Below are positions 17,110 through 26,204 of a stretch of DNA of 64,000 bases, in pieces. Source of the DNA: JBLMZI01 sp050258755 (lineage in GTDB: Bacteria > Bacillota > Syntrophomonadia > Syntrophomonadales > DTU052); NCBI GenBank assembly GCA_050258755.1, contig JBLMZI010000002.1, forward strand, positions 1 to 64,000, read 5' to 3'. Numbering within the stretch: position 1 is the stretch's first letter; each line of letters begins with the position of its first letter. The position numbers and the translations under genes were made by a program. The notes under the pieces were generated by a model that was not told the DNA's origin, ran no database searches, and saw only the letters and a program-made list of their open reading frames with translations.

Positions 17110-20100
17110 TTGGAACGCAAACTGCGCATCCTGATCGTGGAGGACGACCCGCTCGATAGTATGCTGATTGAGCGGGAGTTAGCCACTGCTGGTCTTTTGG
17201 ATCACGCCGAACGGGTTTGGTCCGAACCGGCTCTGCGTAGAGCGCTAACTGCTTCGCACTGGGATATGATTCTTTCCGATCATTCCATGCCCTACTTCAG
17301 CGCTCCGGAAGTGATTGCCCTGACCCGGGCGCTGCGCCCAGAAATCCCGATCATCATTGTATCCGGCGAAATCGATCTGGACCTGGCCGTCTCACTGCTG
17401 CGCTCAGGGGCGCGCGATTACGTGCGTAAAAGCGACCTGAAACGGCTGAGCCTGGCGGTCGAACGGGAACTCCGGGAAATCGAAGGCGAGCGCGACCGGC
17501 AAGCCATGATGACCGCTCTGGCCGATTCGGAAGAGACTCTGCGGGCTATGTATACGTTTTTTGACCTTACCCCAAACCTGCTGCTGGTGGCTGACACCTC
17601 ACGCCGTATCCGCCGGATGAACCGACGCTGGGAGCAGACCCTGGGCTATCCCATAGAAATCCTGCAGAGAAAACAGCTTCGTGATCTGATTCATCCCGAT
17701 GACCTTCCAGCGGTCCTTGACTTGACCCGCCAAATGGATCCCGGCCAGGTCATAAAGAATTACCTGTTTCGCCTGCGCCACCGGGACGGCACCTACCGAA
17801 CTTTGGAATGGCAGGCTTTCGTCTTTGATAAAATCGTATACGGGGTCGCCCGCGACATCACTGAACAGGTCGTGTCGGAAAAAGCATGTCGTGAAACCAA
17901 TGCGCTGTACCGGGCTCTGTTCGAACAGTCCGGCGACGCCGTGTTCATCTTGGACGGCGATACCCTGGTTGACTGCAATCCAAAACTCCCACAGCTGCTC
18001 GGCGTTTCCCGCGAAGCTCTTATCGGCGCTCATCCCTGGGCGTTTTCGACGGCGCTTCAATCGGACGGACAGACGTCTGAACAAAAAGGACATGAGATAT
18101 TTGCCCCCGGCCAGACCATGCCACGGCAGCTGGCATGGCGGTTCCAGCGATTCGATGGCAGTGTATTGGACCTGGAGTTGACCGTGTCGGTGCCGGATTT
18201 CAATTCAGGTCTAACGCTGTGCATTGGCCAAACGGTTTCGGAAGAGCGGTTTTCCAGGTTTGATGTCATGCACAGCCAGGCCTTGCTGCGTTCCTTGATC
18301 GACTCAATTCCCGACTTGATTTTTATTAAAGATATAAACAGCGTATACATCGGCTGCAACAAGGCCTTTGAAATGGCATTCGGCCGTCCAAAGCACGAAA
18401 TTGCCGGCCGAACCGACTTTGATTTTGTCGATCGCGATTTGGCCAGTTATTACCGCGAGCGCGACCGTTTGATGCTGGAGGCCGGGATTCCTTTGAAAAA
18501 CGAGGAATGGATTCCCTTCGCGGACGGCAGCCGGATTCTGGCCGAAACCATTAAAACGCCCTACTACGGGCCCAATGGCGAGCGGCTGGGCTTGATCGGC
18601 ATCAGCCGGGACATTACTGACCGGCGCCGCGCACAGGACATTTTCGATAAAGCGTTTACGGAAAACCCCTGCCCGATGTCGATATCCGATCTGGACACCG
18701 GGGACTATATCGAAGTGAACTACGCCTGGCTGGCGACCCTGGGCTACGATCGGGGCGAAGTCATTGGAAAAACCGTTTACGATCTCGATATCTACTGGGA
18801 CAGCAAGGATCGCGGCCTGGTTGTGAACGCCATCAAAACCTTTGGCCGCGCTGACAATCTTGAAATCAAATTCCGGTCAAAAACCGGCCGGCTTGTGATC
18901 GGGCTGTTTTTTGGCGAAATGATCGATATCGCCGGTTCGCCGATGCTGCTCACCACGGTGCTGAACATCAGCGACCTGCGCAGCACCGAGCGGGACCTGC
19001 AAGCGAGTCAAAACCGGCTGCACGCGCTGATAAGCGCTATTCCCGACATCTTCCATGTGGTTCGGCGGGACGGCGTTATCATGGATTATCATGCCGCCGA
19101 CATTGATACTATGGGCCTGCCGCCGGGCGCCTTCCTGGGAAAAAATATTTTTGACCTGCTTCCGAATGCGTTCACCGGCCGTTTGAACCAGGCCATGCAA
19201 GCGATCCTGGATGAAGGTCAGGCCACCGATACGTTTACCTATGAGATGACGCTCAAAGAAGAACTGCGGGCCTATGAGGCCCGGGTCATCCCGTTCGGCG
19301 AAGAAATGATCATGACCATTATTCGCGACATCACCGAATCGCTTCGGGCTGAAACCGCCCGGCGCGAGAGCGATGAACGGCTGCGCACCCTGATTAACGT
19401 GATGCCCGATATCGTTTGTTTCAAAGACGGTCAGGGCCGCTGGCTCGAGGCGAATGACTTCGGCCGCAAGCTGTTTCATCTGGATGGGGTTTCCTATCAG
19501 GGAAAAACAGATATGGAATTGGCTGATTTGTCTCCATTTTATCGAGAAACATTCGAAGCTGCTCTGTCGAGCGACGAACTTGCCTGGCAGTCCAGCGGCT
19601 TCCGGCGTACTGAAGAGATCATTCCGCGTCCGGACGGAGAGCCGTTGGTGTTCGATGTCATCAAGGTGCCGACCTTTGAGCCGGACGGCCGGCGCAAAGG
19701 CCTGCTTGTGGTGGGCCGCGACATTACTTTGCGTAAAATCGCAGAAGAAGAAAGCCGCCAACTCAACGCCGAACTCGAGCAAAAGGTCGAAGCGCGAACC
19801 CTTGAACTGGCGCAGGCCAACCAGCGGCTTGAAAGCTACGCCTATTCCCTGACCCATGACCTGCGAAGCCCGGTACGCCATATGCAAGGCTTTACTGAAA
19901 TCCTGTTGTCCGAGCACGGCGACGGTTTGGACGAACCCTCGAAACAGTACCTGAAGATTATCCAACGGGCTTCAGGGCGAATGTCTGATCTGATCGATGC
20001 CATGCTGGGTCTTTCCCAACTGGTTCAAAAACGGCTTGATCTTCAGTTGGTTGACGTTTCGGCGCTGGCCTGCTCGATCATGGATGAGCTTGTCATGGTC

Positions 20101-20496
20101 CGCCCCGGGTGTAAAGTCCGATTCGAATGCACACCCAACCTGACGGCTGCCGCCGATGAGACCCTTTTACGCACCGCGCTGTACAACCTGCTGGACAATG
20201 CGGTGAAATACTCAGCCAAGCGGACTGATCCAGCGGTCAAATTCGAGTGTTTCGAACAAAACGGGGAATGCGTGTTCTGCGTCCGGGATAACGGTGCCGG
20301 GTTCGATATGCGGTTTGCCGAAAACCTGTTCACCCCGTTCAAGCGCCTGCACAGCGATCAGGAATTCCCCGGATTAGGCGTTGGTCTTGCCACGGTTCAG
20401 CGCATTATCGCAGAACATCACGGCCGGATCTGGGCCGAAAGCAGCCCCGGCAGCGGCGCGTCTTTTTATTTCACCCTCGGCGTCCCGCATGCGTAG
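17110..20496 (+). CDS. Receiver-6xPAS hybrid histidine kinase
   Basis: The 1128-residue soluble protein has an N-terminal receiver (ILIVEDDPLDSML; phospho-Asp at residue 57 in MILSDHSMP; DYVRKSDLK). Six PAS domains follow at roughly 150-255, 265-375, 385-500, 510-620, 635-750 and 760-880. A HisKA has the acceptor His at about 916 (SLTHDLRSPVRHMQGF), and the HATPase has DNGAGFDM and GLGVGLATV. The REC-first order suggests it receives phosphate from, or is modulated by, another kinase. HisKA and HATPase resemble those of the kinase at 2065. The start is TTG with GGAGG eight bases upstream. There is no transmembrane segment. Its stop is five bases from the convergent DoxX stop, with no terminator between. 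Confidence 0.9.
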   Translation: MERKLRILIVEDDPLDSMLIERELATAGLLDHAERVWSEPALRRALTASHWDMILSDHSMPYFSAPEVIALTRALRPEIPIIIVSGEIDLDLAVSLLRSGARDYVRKSDLKRLSLAVERELREIEGERDRQAMMTALADSEETLRAMYTFFDLTPNLLLVADTSRRIRRMNRRWEQTLGYPIEILQRKQLRDLIHPDDLPAVLDLTRQMDPGQVIKNYLFRLRHRDGTYRTLEWQAFVFDKIVYGVARDITEQVVSEKACRETNALYRALFEQSGDAVFILDGDTLVDCNPKLPQLLGVSREALIGAHPWAFSTALQSDGQTSEQKGHEIFAPGQTMPRQLAWRFQRFDGSVLDLELTVSVPDFNSGLTLCIGQTVSEERFSRFDVMHSQALLRSLIDSIPDLIFIKDINSVYIGCNKAFEMAFGRPKHEIAGRTDFDFVDRDLASYYRERDRLMLEAGIPLKNEEWIPFADGSRILAETIKTPYYGPNGERLGLIGISRDITDRRRAQDIFDKAFTENPCPMSISDLDTGDYIEVNYAWLATLGYDRGEVIGKTVYDLDIYWDSKDRGLVVNAIKTFGRADNLEIKFRSKTGRLVIGLFFGEMIDIAGSPMLLTTVLNISDLRSTERDLQASQNRLHALISAIPDIFHVVRRDGVIMDYHAADIDTMGLPPGAFLGKNIFDLLPNAFTGRLNQAMQAILDEGQATDTFTYEMTLKEELRAYEARVIPFGEEMIMTIIRDITESLRAETARRESDERLRTLINVMPDIVCFKDGQGRWLEANDFGRKLFHLDGVSYQGKTDMELADLSPFYRETFEAALSSDELAWQSSGFRRTEEIIPRPDGEPLVFDVIKVPTFEPDGRRKGLLVVGRDITLRKIAEEESRQLNAELEQKVEARTLELAQANQRLESYAYSLTHDLRSPVRHMQGFTEILLSEHGDGLDEPSKQYLKIIQRASGRMSDLIDAMLGLSQLVQKRLDLQLVDVSALACSIMDELVMVRPGCKVRFECTPNLTAAADETLLRTALYNLLDNAVKYSAKRTDPAVKFECFEQNGECVFCVRDNGAGFDMRFAENLFTPFKRLHSDQEFPGLGVGLATVQRIIAEHHGRIWAESSPGSGASFYFTLGVPHA

Positions 20497-20501
20497 TCGA
20501 A

Positions 20502-21011
20502 TCAGCCGATGCGCCAATACCGGTTATTACGCAGAAACGGAAAGAGAAGCCGGTCAATGCCCCAGTAAAACGCTGCCGAACCGGCCCAAAGCAGGATCAC
20601 CTCTTCGGTCAGGTAAATCGGATTGACACTCACCGAACCGGCCAAAAGATAGTTCATGTTCATCAGAATCCCGCCAATCAGAGCGATCGTTGTGAACGCC
20701 CCGAGAATCAACCCGATCCCGACCAGCAATTCACCCACGGCCACCATATAGCCGAAAACCTTCGCGTTTGGCAGTGCGTAATGCTGCACGAACCAGGCGT
20801 ACCACCACTGCACATCCGGGTGCGGTCCGGACGTCTTGGCCAGTGCGCCATGCAGGAAGCCAGAGACGGCCGTGCCGGCTTTACTGCCCACCCAAACCTC
20901 CGATCCGGGTCCAAATACCTTGCCATAGCCGGATTCGAACCAGTTGAAGCCGAGATAAACGCGCAGCAAAGTCCAAATCACTTTTGCCCAGGGGGCATGT
21001 TTCCACTCCAT
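20502..21011 (-). CDS. DoxX-family membrane protein
   Basis: The 169-residue integral membrane protein has about four hydrophobic helices and the DoxX pattern LRVYLGFNWFESGYGKVFG ... VGELLVGIGLILGAFTTIALIGGILMNMNYLLAGSVSVNPIYL. DoxX proteins have been linked to redox or sulfur chemistry, but the role here is unknown. The ATG at 21011 has AAGGAG eight bases upstream. It runs convergent to the large kinase. Confidence 0.8.
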   Translation of the reverse strand: MEWKHAPWAKVIWTLLRVYLGFNWFESGYGKVFGPGSEVWVGSKAGTAVSGFLHGALAKTSGPHPDVQWWYAWFVQHYALPNAKVFGYMVAVGELLVGIGLILGAFTTIALIGGILMNMNYLLAGSVSVNPIYLTEEVILLWAGSAAFYWGIDRLLFPFLRNNRYWRIG

Positions 21012-21206
21012 CCGTCGTACTCCTTTATTAAGCGGCAATCTGAATAAGCCGTCAGTCATATTTTTAGTTTTTCCTTTCCGCCTCGCTCAATTCCGAAAAC
21101 ATTCATTTTCGTCCGCCTGGAACAATCCCCTGGCCGGTGTTCTCTGGGAACAAACGATAAAATTATCACGAAAGTCTAAAAATTGCAGGAAGTTCGTTTC
21201 AGAATA

Positions 21207-21241
21207 TTGAAATAAATATCCAGGTTCCGTAAAATTTACGG
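21207..21241 (+). promoter_or_regulatory. Promoter with overlapping palindromic operator
   Basis: TTGAAA (21207-21212), a 17-bp spacer and TAAAAT (21230-21235) form a good sigma-A promoter about 75 bp before the CoA-transferase start. A perfect palindrome, CCGTAAA-A-TTTACGG (21227-21241), covers the -10 and the start site, extended outward by TTCCGT/ACGGAA. It is well placed for a dimeric repressor. Confidence 0.6.
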
Positions 21242-21317
21242 TAACGGAATTTTCCTAGAGAAACGCTCAAGGGGCGAGCGAAAAAACTAGAGTATCAAGG
21301 AAGCGGTAGGTGATGGC

Positions 21318-23492
21318 ATGTTACGAAAACCTGGTATGATTACGGACGATGTCAAAATGGTGGTCGATCGAATTATCGAACATGTAGGTAAGGACATTAC
21401 TTACGCAGCCAGCCTGGCCCTCGGCAAACCAACCATTCTCGTTAACGAACTCTACCGGCGCGCTAAAGAGGATCCCACAATCACTCTGAAAATCGTGACC
21501 GCGCTCCCGCTGGAGAAGCCCCGCGGCCACTCAGAACTCGAAAAGCGTTTTCTGACCCCGGTACGAGAGCGTATATTCGACGGTGTTCCGGAGTTTGATT
21601 ACCTTCTCGATTACCGCGAAGGGAAAATGCCCAAGAACGTGACCACGTATGAGTTCTTCAGCAAAGCCGGTATCCATCTGAATGACCCGGTGGCGCAGCG
21701 GAATCATATGGCGTCCAATTATACCCATGTGGTTCGCGACGCGATGGACTTCGGCGTGAACGTGTTCGGCCAGCTGATCGGCTTTCGTGAAGTTGACGGA
21801 AAGTACATATACTCCATGGGATGCAACACGGATATCACGATTGGCGCGATCAAGTCGCTCAAAGAGATTCGGGCTGCTGGCGGCAAGGTTGCCCTGGTCG
21901 GTGAAGCAAACAAGAATATGCCGTTCATGTATGGCGATGCCGTCGTGGAAGGCGAAACCTATGACATGATCCTGCATGGCCCTGAATTCGACTATGAACT
22001 CTTCTGCCCGCCCAAAGACCCGGTAGCGGTCGCCGATCATATGATCGGCCTCAATGTCAGCACCCTGATCCGCGACGGCGGAACCATTCAGGTCGGCATC
22101 GGCGCCCTTGGAGATGCGATCGTCGCCGGACTGGTCATGCGCAACGAACACAACGACGTCTACCAGGAGGTCATAAAGAAATCCGGGATTATTGACCGGA
22201 ATAAAAAGCTGATCGAAAAGTGGGGCGATACCGGGCACTTTAATCAGGGCCTCTATGGGTCTTCCGAGATGTTCGTCGACGCTTTCATGCAGATGTACAA
22301 GAAGAAGATCCTGAAGCGCAAAGTATTTGAAAGCGTTCCCCTGATGAAGCTGATCAACACCGGCAAACTGGCGGCGGACAACATTCCGGCGGATATTTTG
22401 GACCAGTTGATCGAGATGCACGCCATCCATCCGAAGCTCAGGCAGAAGGATTTCGATTTCCTGACCGAATTCGGCATCCTGAAAAAAGGCCTGCGCTATG
22501 AAAACTGGACCGTTTACGATGGTGACACCGCCTATCATGCCGATCTGCGGGATGATAACAACCGTACCGCGATCCGCAGTCTGCTGGGCAAGGAACTGTT
22601 AAACGGCAAGGTGATACTCGGTGCCTTCTTTGTCGGTCCTAAGGCGTTTTACAACGCCTTGAACGAGATGAGCGAAGAGGAGCGCCAGCTGTTCGGAATG
22701 TCCGGTGTTGAAAAAGTGAACCAGCTTTACGGCGATGAAGAACTGCGCGCACTGCAGCGCCGGGACGGCCGTTTTGTAAATACCGGCATGGTGGTCAATA
22801 TCCTCGGTGCGGTCGCTTCTGATCAGCTCCAGGACGGTCGGGTGATCAGCGGCATCGGCGGGCAGTACAACTTCGTTGCCATGGCTCATGCCCTAGATGA
22901 CGGCCGGCTGATTATCATGGTCAAGAGCACCAAAGGATCGGGCGCCACCACGAAGTCAAACATCGTCTTCAACTACGGCCACTGTTCGGTCACCAAACAT
23001 ATGCGGGACATCATTGTCACTGAATACGGCATCGCGGACGTGCGTGGGAAACCCGACGGTGAAGTCGCCAAGGCGATCATCAACATCTGCGACTCCCGGT
23101 TCCAGGAACAGCTCGTCGCCGAAGCCAAGGCTTCCGGCAAGCTGGACCCGGATTATGTGATTCCGCCCGAATACCGAAACAACTATCCGGAAAACCTGGC
23201 CGCGCTGGTGAAGCCGTACCAGGAACAGGGGTACTTCCAACCGTTCCCCTTCGGTACCGACCTGCTGCCGCATGAGGTGGCCCTGGGCGGCTCCCTGAAG
23301 GTTCTGAAGGCAATGAGCCAGGGCGCCCCGATCAAACTGGCCACCGGATTGATTTCGGAACTTTTCCGGCCGGTCCCGGCAACAGCCGCGCCTTATCTTG
23401 AGCACATGAAGCTCGATAAACCGGCCTCATTCAAAGAAAAAATCGAGCAGAAAATGGTCTTGCTGGCCCTGCGGACCAACAACAAACTCTAG
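21318..23492 (+). CDS. Acetyl-CoA hydrolase/transferase family protein, long form
   Basis: The 724-residue protein belongs to the acetyl-CoA hydrolase/CoA-transferase family. The N-terminal half has MGCNTDITIGAIKSLKEIRAAGGKVALVGEANKNMPFMYGDAVVEGETYD, and the C-terminal half carries the signature blocks GTIQVGIGALGDAIVAGL, SGIGGQYNFVAMAHALDDGRLIIMVKSTKGSG and ITEYGIADVRGKPDGE-like sequence. It is longer than the roughly 440-aa members at 30934 and 45005, with extra N-terminal and central segments (GHFNQGLYGSSEMFVDAFMQMYKK). It probably moves CoA between acyl groups or hydrolyses acyl-CoA. AGGTG precedes the ATG. It is a single-gene unit with its own promoter, operator and terminator. Confidence 0.8.
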   Translation: MLRKPGMITDDVKMVVDRIIEHVGKDITYAASLALGKPTILVNELYRRAKEDPTITLKIVTALPLEKPRGHSELEKRFLTPVRERIFDGVPEFDYLLDYREGKMPKNVTTYEFFSKAGIHLNDPVAQRNHMASNYTHVVRDAMDFGVNVFGQLIGFREVDGKYIYSMGCNTDITIGAIKSLKEIRAAGGKVALVGEANKNMPFMYGDAVVEGETYDMILHGPEFDYELFCPPKDPVAVADHMIGLNVSTLIRDGGTIQVGIGALGDAIVAGLVMRNEHNDVYQEVIKKSGIIDRNKKLIEKWGDTGHFNQGLYGSSEMFVDAFMQMYKKKILKRKVFESVPLMKLINTGKLAADNIPADILDQLIEMHAIHPKLRQKDFDFLTEFGILKKGLRYENWTVYDGDTAYHADLRDDNNRTAIRSLLGKELLNGKVILGAFFVGPKAFYNALNEMSEEERQLFGMSGVEKVNQLYGDEELRALQRRDGRFVNTGMVVNILGAVASDQLQDGRVISGIGGQYNFVAMAHALDDGRLIIMVKSTKGSGATTKSNIVFNYGHCSVTKHMRDIIVTEYGIADVRGKPDGEVAKAIINICDSRFQEQLVAEAKASGKLDPDYVIPPEYRNNYPENLAALVKPYQEQGYFQPFPFGTDLLPHEVALGGSLKVLKAMSQGAPIKLATGLISELFRPVPATAAPYLEHMKLDKPASFKEKIEQKMVLLALRTNNKL

Positions 23493-23508
23493 CAAAGGCT
23501 CATTTGAT

Positions 23509-23541
23509 AGCCTGCCGGCTTGCAAACCGGCAGGCTTTTTT
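23509..23541 (+). terminator. Intrinsic terminator
   Basis: AGCCTGCCGG/CCGGCAGGCT with a loop of about six bases and a TTTTTTC tail, 16 bp after the CoA-transferase stop. Confidence 0.9.
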
Positions 23542-23576
23542 CATTTCTTTTTGCGCCGCTCGAATGGGCAGGCCCC

Positions 23577-25490
23577 CTATCCGATGCTCTTCGAGAAAGC
23601 CGGCTCCCCGGCTGGCATCATTTCCATCAGCGAATGCCAGTCGAACGCGCTGTCAAAGTGCGCTAAAAACAAGCCGATCGAAACCGCCGGCAGCAGAATC
23701 TCGGTGCAGCGTTTCGTGATTCCCGGGCCGTTTTCGCCTGCCAGAACCGCCTTCAATACCTTGTCCACCCGGTCCAGATTAAGCAATTCCCTGGCCATCA
23801 GGGAAGCCTGGATGCTTTCGAAGGCCGCCCGGGCACTAGCGCCGAACCGGCGAACCCGAGGAACGATATCTTCCGTTTGCGGTCGACGGGTCGGTCCCAA
23901 CCGGATCGAATCCGGAATTTTTCCGGCCATTCCGAGCCGCAAAACTCGTTGGTCCATCCCATTTTGATAAAAAGCCCGGTCCGGAAGGGACAGCAGGAAC
24001 TCCGTTAAAGGCAGATCGAGGGCCGGATCGCGCACTTCGATACCGTTCCAATAGCCCTCGTGATACCACCGGTCCATCCGGTTCATGCGCATCAAGGCCG
24101 CCCCGGCGCGGGTGTGTTCTTCGGATTGCGCCATCCGAAGCCCTTGCCGGTATTCCGCACTTTCCAGAAACGTATGATTAAGCAGCGGGTGAACCGGCCG
24201 GGCCAGCTCCAGGGGCGAAGTCAAGGCCATTGCGGCCCATTTTAACCTCCGCTCGGCCTTGCTTTTCACCAGCCGGTAGTACTCAGCCCAGGAAGCCTCG
24301 CCGTAAAACCGGTTTTTCGGAAACAGGGCCACTGCCGGAGGAACCCAGGAGACATTCGCACCGAAGAAATGGTCGGTCAACAGCACCCCGCAATTCGCGT
24401 CCTGTGCTTTCATCAGCATTTCGTCGGTCCAGAACTGATTCCGGCCGCCGGTATCCGGCTGCCCGGTCCGGACAATTTGATTGCTGATCGCGGTGATCGG
24501 ATCCCGATCAGGGGCTGCAAGCGGCGTATGCCGGATATTGCCGCATTCACCAGCAACAGCGGCCGCCGCTTCCCGTTCATCGGCCCCCCACCGCCGAAAC
24601 GCCGCGGTCTCTTCCCGGTTGAGCGGAGCCGCGGTCCAGATATGCAGCGGTCTCGATTGGGCCCCCAGGCCCTCGGCGGCCAGCACGCATAAGGAAGCTG
24701 AATCAAGACTGTCCTTCAAGACCGCGCCAACCCCTCTGGGCGTCACTAGGCGCCGATGGACAGCATCTTCGTACAAATCGATAAAACGGTCCAGCAGAAC
24801 CTGTTCATTCGTTGGCAGACTCCGTGCCTCCCGCACGCGGCCGGGAGACCACCAATTGGTTTCCTTGATCCGGCCGTTGGACAGCGTTAGCATCGATCCC
24901 GGGGAAAGCTGTTTTACCCCTTCCCAACAGGTGGCTTCGGGCGGCGTTACCGTGCCTCCGAGCAGTTGGGAAACCGTCCCGAGGTCCGGCCGGGCCGGAA
25001 CGCCGGGAAGGCCGGTAATGGCCGCTGGATGGGTGGCGAATGCAAAAAAGCCGCTGCCACAGTGGTAGTACAGCGATGAATGGCCCCATGAACGGGCCAG
25101 CGCCAGCTCGTCCCGCCAGGAATCATAAACCGCAAACATCCAATCGCCGTCAAGACGGGCCGGGGCGCTAGCCCGCCATTGTTCCCAGGCCAGGCACATC
25201 AGTTCTGTCTCGCTGACCAATAGCGGCGCCTTTAAATCCCGAAGCAGCTCTTTCCGGTTATACAAGGTTCCGGCGCCAAAAAACACATGACAGCCATCCT
25301 TCGAATTGACGGCAGCCGTCTCGTTCTTGCGCGCATCCGGGCCGACCGCGGTTACGAACGACAATGCGCCGCAGGTCTGCGCCGTTTTCCGGTACCCGGC
25401 CGGCGCCAGGAGTTTTTGCGCCAGCAGCTGCGCGTCCTGCGCCGCCCGCCGTCCATCATAATACAATCGCCCGGCAAATCCGGCCAGCAT
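23577..25490 (-). CDS. Degenerate asparagine-synthase-like protein
   Basis: The 637-residue protein has the two-domain layout of AsnB: an N-terminal glutaminase-like domain (GFAGRLYYDGR, YNRKELLRDL, DGDWMFAVYDSWRDELALARSWGHSSLYYH) and a C-terminal synthetase-like domain. The catalytic residues are altered. The N-terminus is ML rather than MC, so the glutaminase Cys is missing. The ATP-pyrophosphatase loop, usually SGGxDS, reads KDSLDS. Related cysteine-less AsnB homologues include lasso-peptide cyclases, but no precursor, PqqD-like or transglutaminase-like gene is nearby. The ATG at 25490 has GAGGGGG eight bases upstream. It is convergent to the CoA-transferase. The role could be an amide-forming enzyme with lost ammonia channel, or a non-catalytic relic. 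Confidence 0.75.
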   Translation of the reverse strand: MLAGFAGRLYYDGRRAAQDAQLLAQKLLAPAGYRKTAQTCGALSFVTAVGPDARKNETAAVNSKDGCHVFFGAGTLYNRKELLRDLKAPLLVSETELMCLAWEQWRASAPARLDGDWMFAVYDSWRDELALARSWGHSSLYYHCGSGFFAFATHPAAITGLPGVPARPDLGTVSQLLGGTVTPPEATCWEGVKQLSPGSMLTLSNGRIKETNWWSPGRVREARSLPTNEQVLLDRFIDLYEDAVHRRLVTPRGVGAVLKDSLDSASLCVLAAEGLGAQSRPLHIWTAAPLNREETAAFRRWGADEREAAAAVAGECGNIRHTPLAAPDRDPITAISNQIVRTGQPDTGGRNQFWTDEMLMKAQDANCGVLLTDHFFGANVSWVPPAVALFPKNRFYGEASWAEYYRLVKSKAERRLKWAAMALTSPLELARPVHPLLNHTFLESAEYRQGLRMAQSEEHTRAGAALMRMNRMDRWYHEGYWNGIEVRDPALDLPLTEFLLSLPDRAFYQNGMDQRVLRLGMAGKIPDSIRLGPTRRPQTEDIVPRVRRFGASARAAFESIQASLMARELLNLDRVDKVLKAVLAGENGPGITKRCTEILLPAVSIGLFLAHFDSAFDWHSLMEMMPAGEPAFSKSIG

Positions 25491-25689
25491 CGTTGATTCC
25501 CCCTCATCCACCCCAAGCGCCCAAGCGCCCGAATTGGATTTTATTGGCATTTGTCTTTATCATACCGAAAGGCCAGCCGGGGACTTGTCGAATCCAGTGC
25601 GCGGTTCCGCGGTCATTTTGTCGATTTCACGGGCCTTCGCCCGGCAATGACCCGTGGTTCGGGCTGTCAGAAGGGTTCGGCGCGGAGCA

Positions 25690-25725
25690 GAAAAAAAGGG
25701 ACCGGCTGTAAATCCGGTCCCTGTA
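25690..25725 (-). terminator. Minus-strand intrinsic terminator
   Basis: On the minus strand GGGACCGG-N8-CCGGTCCC is followed by TTTTTTT. No gene on the minus strand ends just before it; the only thing upstream is the structured repeat at 25955-26178. Its sequence is nearly the inverse of the hairpin at 26213. Confidence 0.7.
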
Positions 25726-25954
25726 TTATTCTATGGATGTCTGGTTTTTGTTCGGGTGGTTACAGCTTGCTGGGTAAAAGAGGGGAAGGCGGTTCCCCTC
25801 AAGACAGCTTTTTGCAACCTACTCTCTTATAGAAATCCCGCCCACCCCACTAATGATCCGAATCACCAAAGGGTGCCGGTATGTTTTAATGGTTTTCGCT
25901 GCACACATAGGCGGGTCATACACCAAAAGACACGGGCTGATCGACAAGCATGCT
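25726..25954. other. Gene-free spacer
   Basis: No coding frame is convincing on either strand. AGGGGAAGGCGGTTCCCCT (about 25777-25795) forms a small hairpin and shares GGGGAAGGCGGTTCCC with the outer arm of the repeat at 9768, so it may be a remnant of another element. Confidence 0.35.
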
Positions 25955-26178
25955 CAAGTGGGGACAGGAGGGCAGTGGCGGGCTCGTTGCCGACGAGCCG
26001 TCAATACATCCCGTTTTGGGTAAGGATCAATTGCAGGTTCAGGCCGGCATGGAGGCCGGCCTCCCGAGACCCGGCACGGAGGCCGGGTGTCTCGGGTTGG
26101 TTCTGCAATCCTTACCCAAAACGCGGATGTATGGGCGAGGAGGCGTAGAGCCCGCCGCTGCCCTCCTGCCCCCACTTG
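25955..26178 (+). repeat. Structured intergenic repeat, copy 4 (complete)
   Basis: A 224-bp element with 31-nt outer arms 25955-25985 and 26148-26178 that pair except for one A-C mismatch and one G-T. Inside are GCCGACGAGCC (25989-25999) and GGCGAGGAGGC (26134-26144), then ATACATCC/GGATGTAT, then a perfect 16-bp stem 26012-26027 with 26108-26123, then TTGCAG/CTGCAA, and two apical hairpins. It lies between two minus-strand terminators and carries no ORF. Confidence 0.85.
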
Positions 26179-26204
26179 TCCCGCGGCAGACTAGTATCAC
26201 TATA

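Noticed and set aside
18877..19965. A 362-codon minus-strand frame opposite the six-PAS kinase
   Set aside because: The kinase motifs on the plus strand are unambiguous, and the antisense frame has no recognisable domain or ribosome site.
21531..22538. A 335-codon minus-strand frame opposite the long CoA-transferase
   Set aside because: It lies wholly within a conserved gene and shows no domain.
23577..25490. Complete lasso-peptide biosynthesis cluster around the AsnB-like gene
   Set aside because: I looked for short precursor frames and PqqD/transglutaminase-like genes in the flanks (23493-23576, 25491-26281) and found none.
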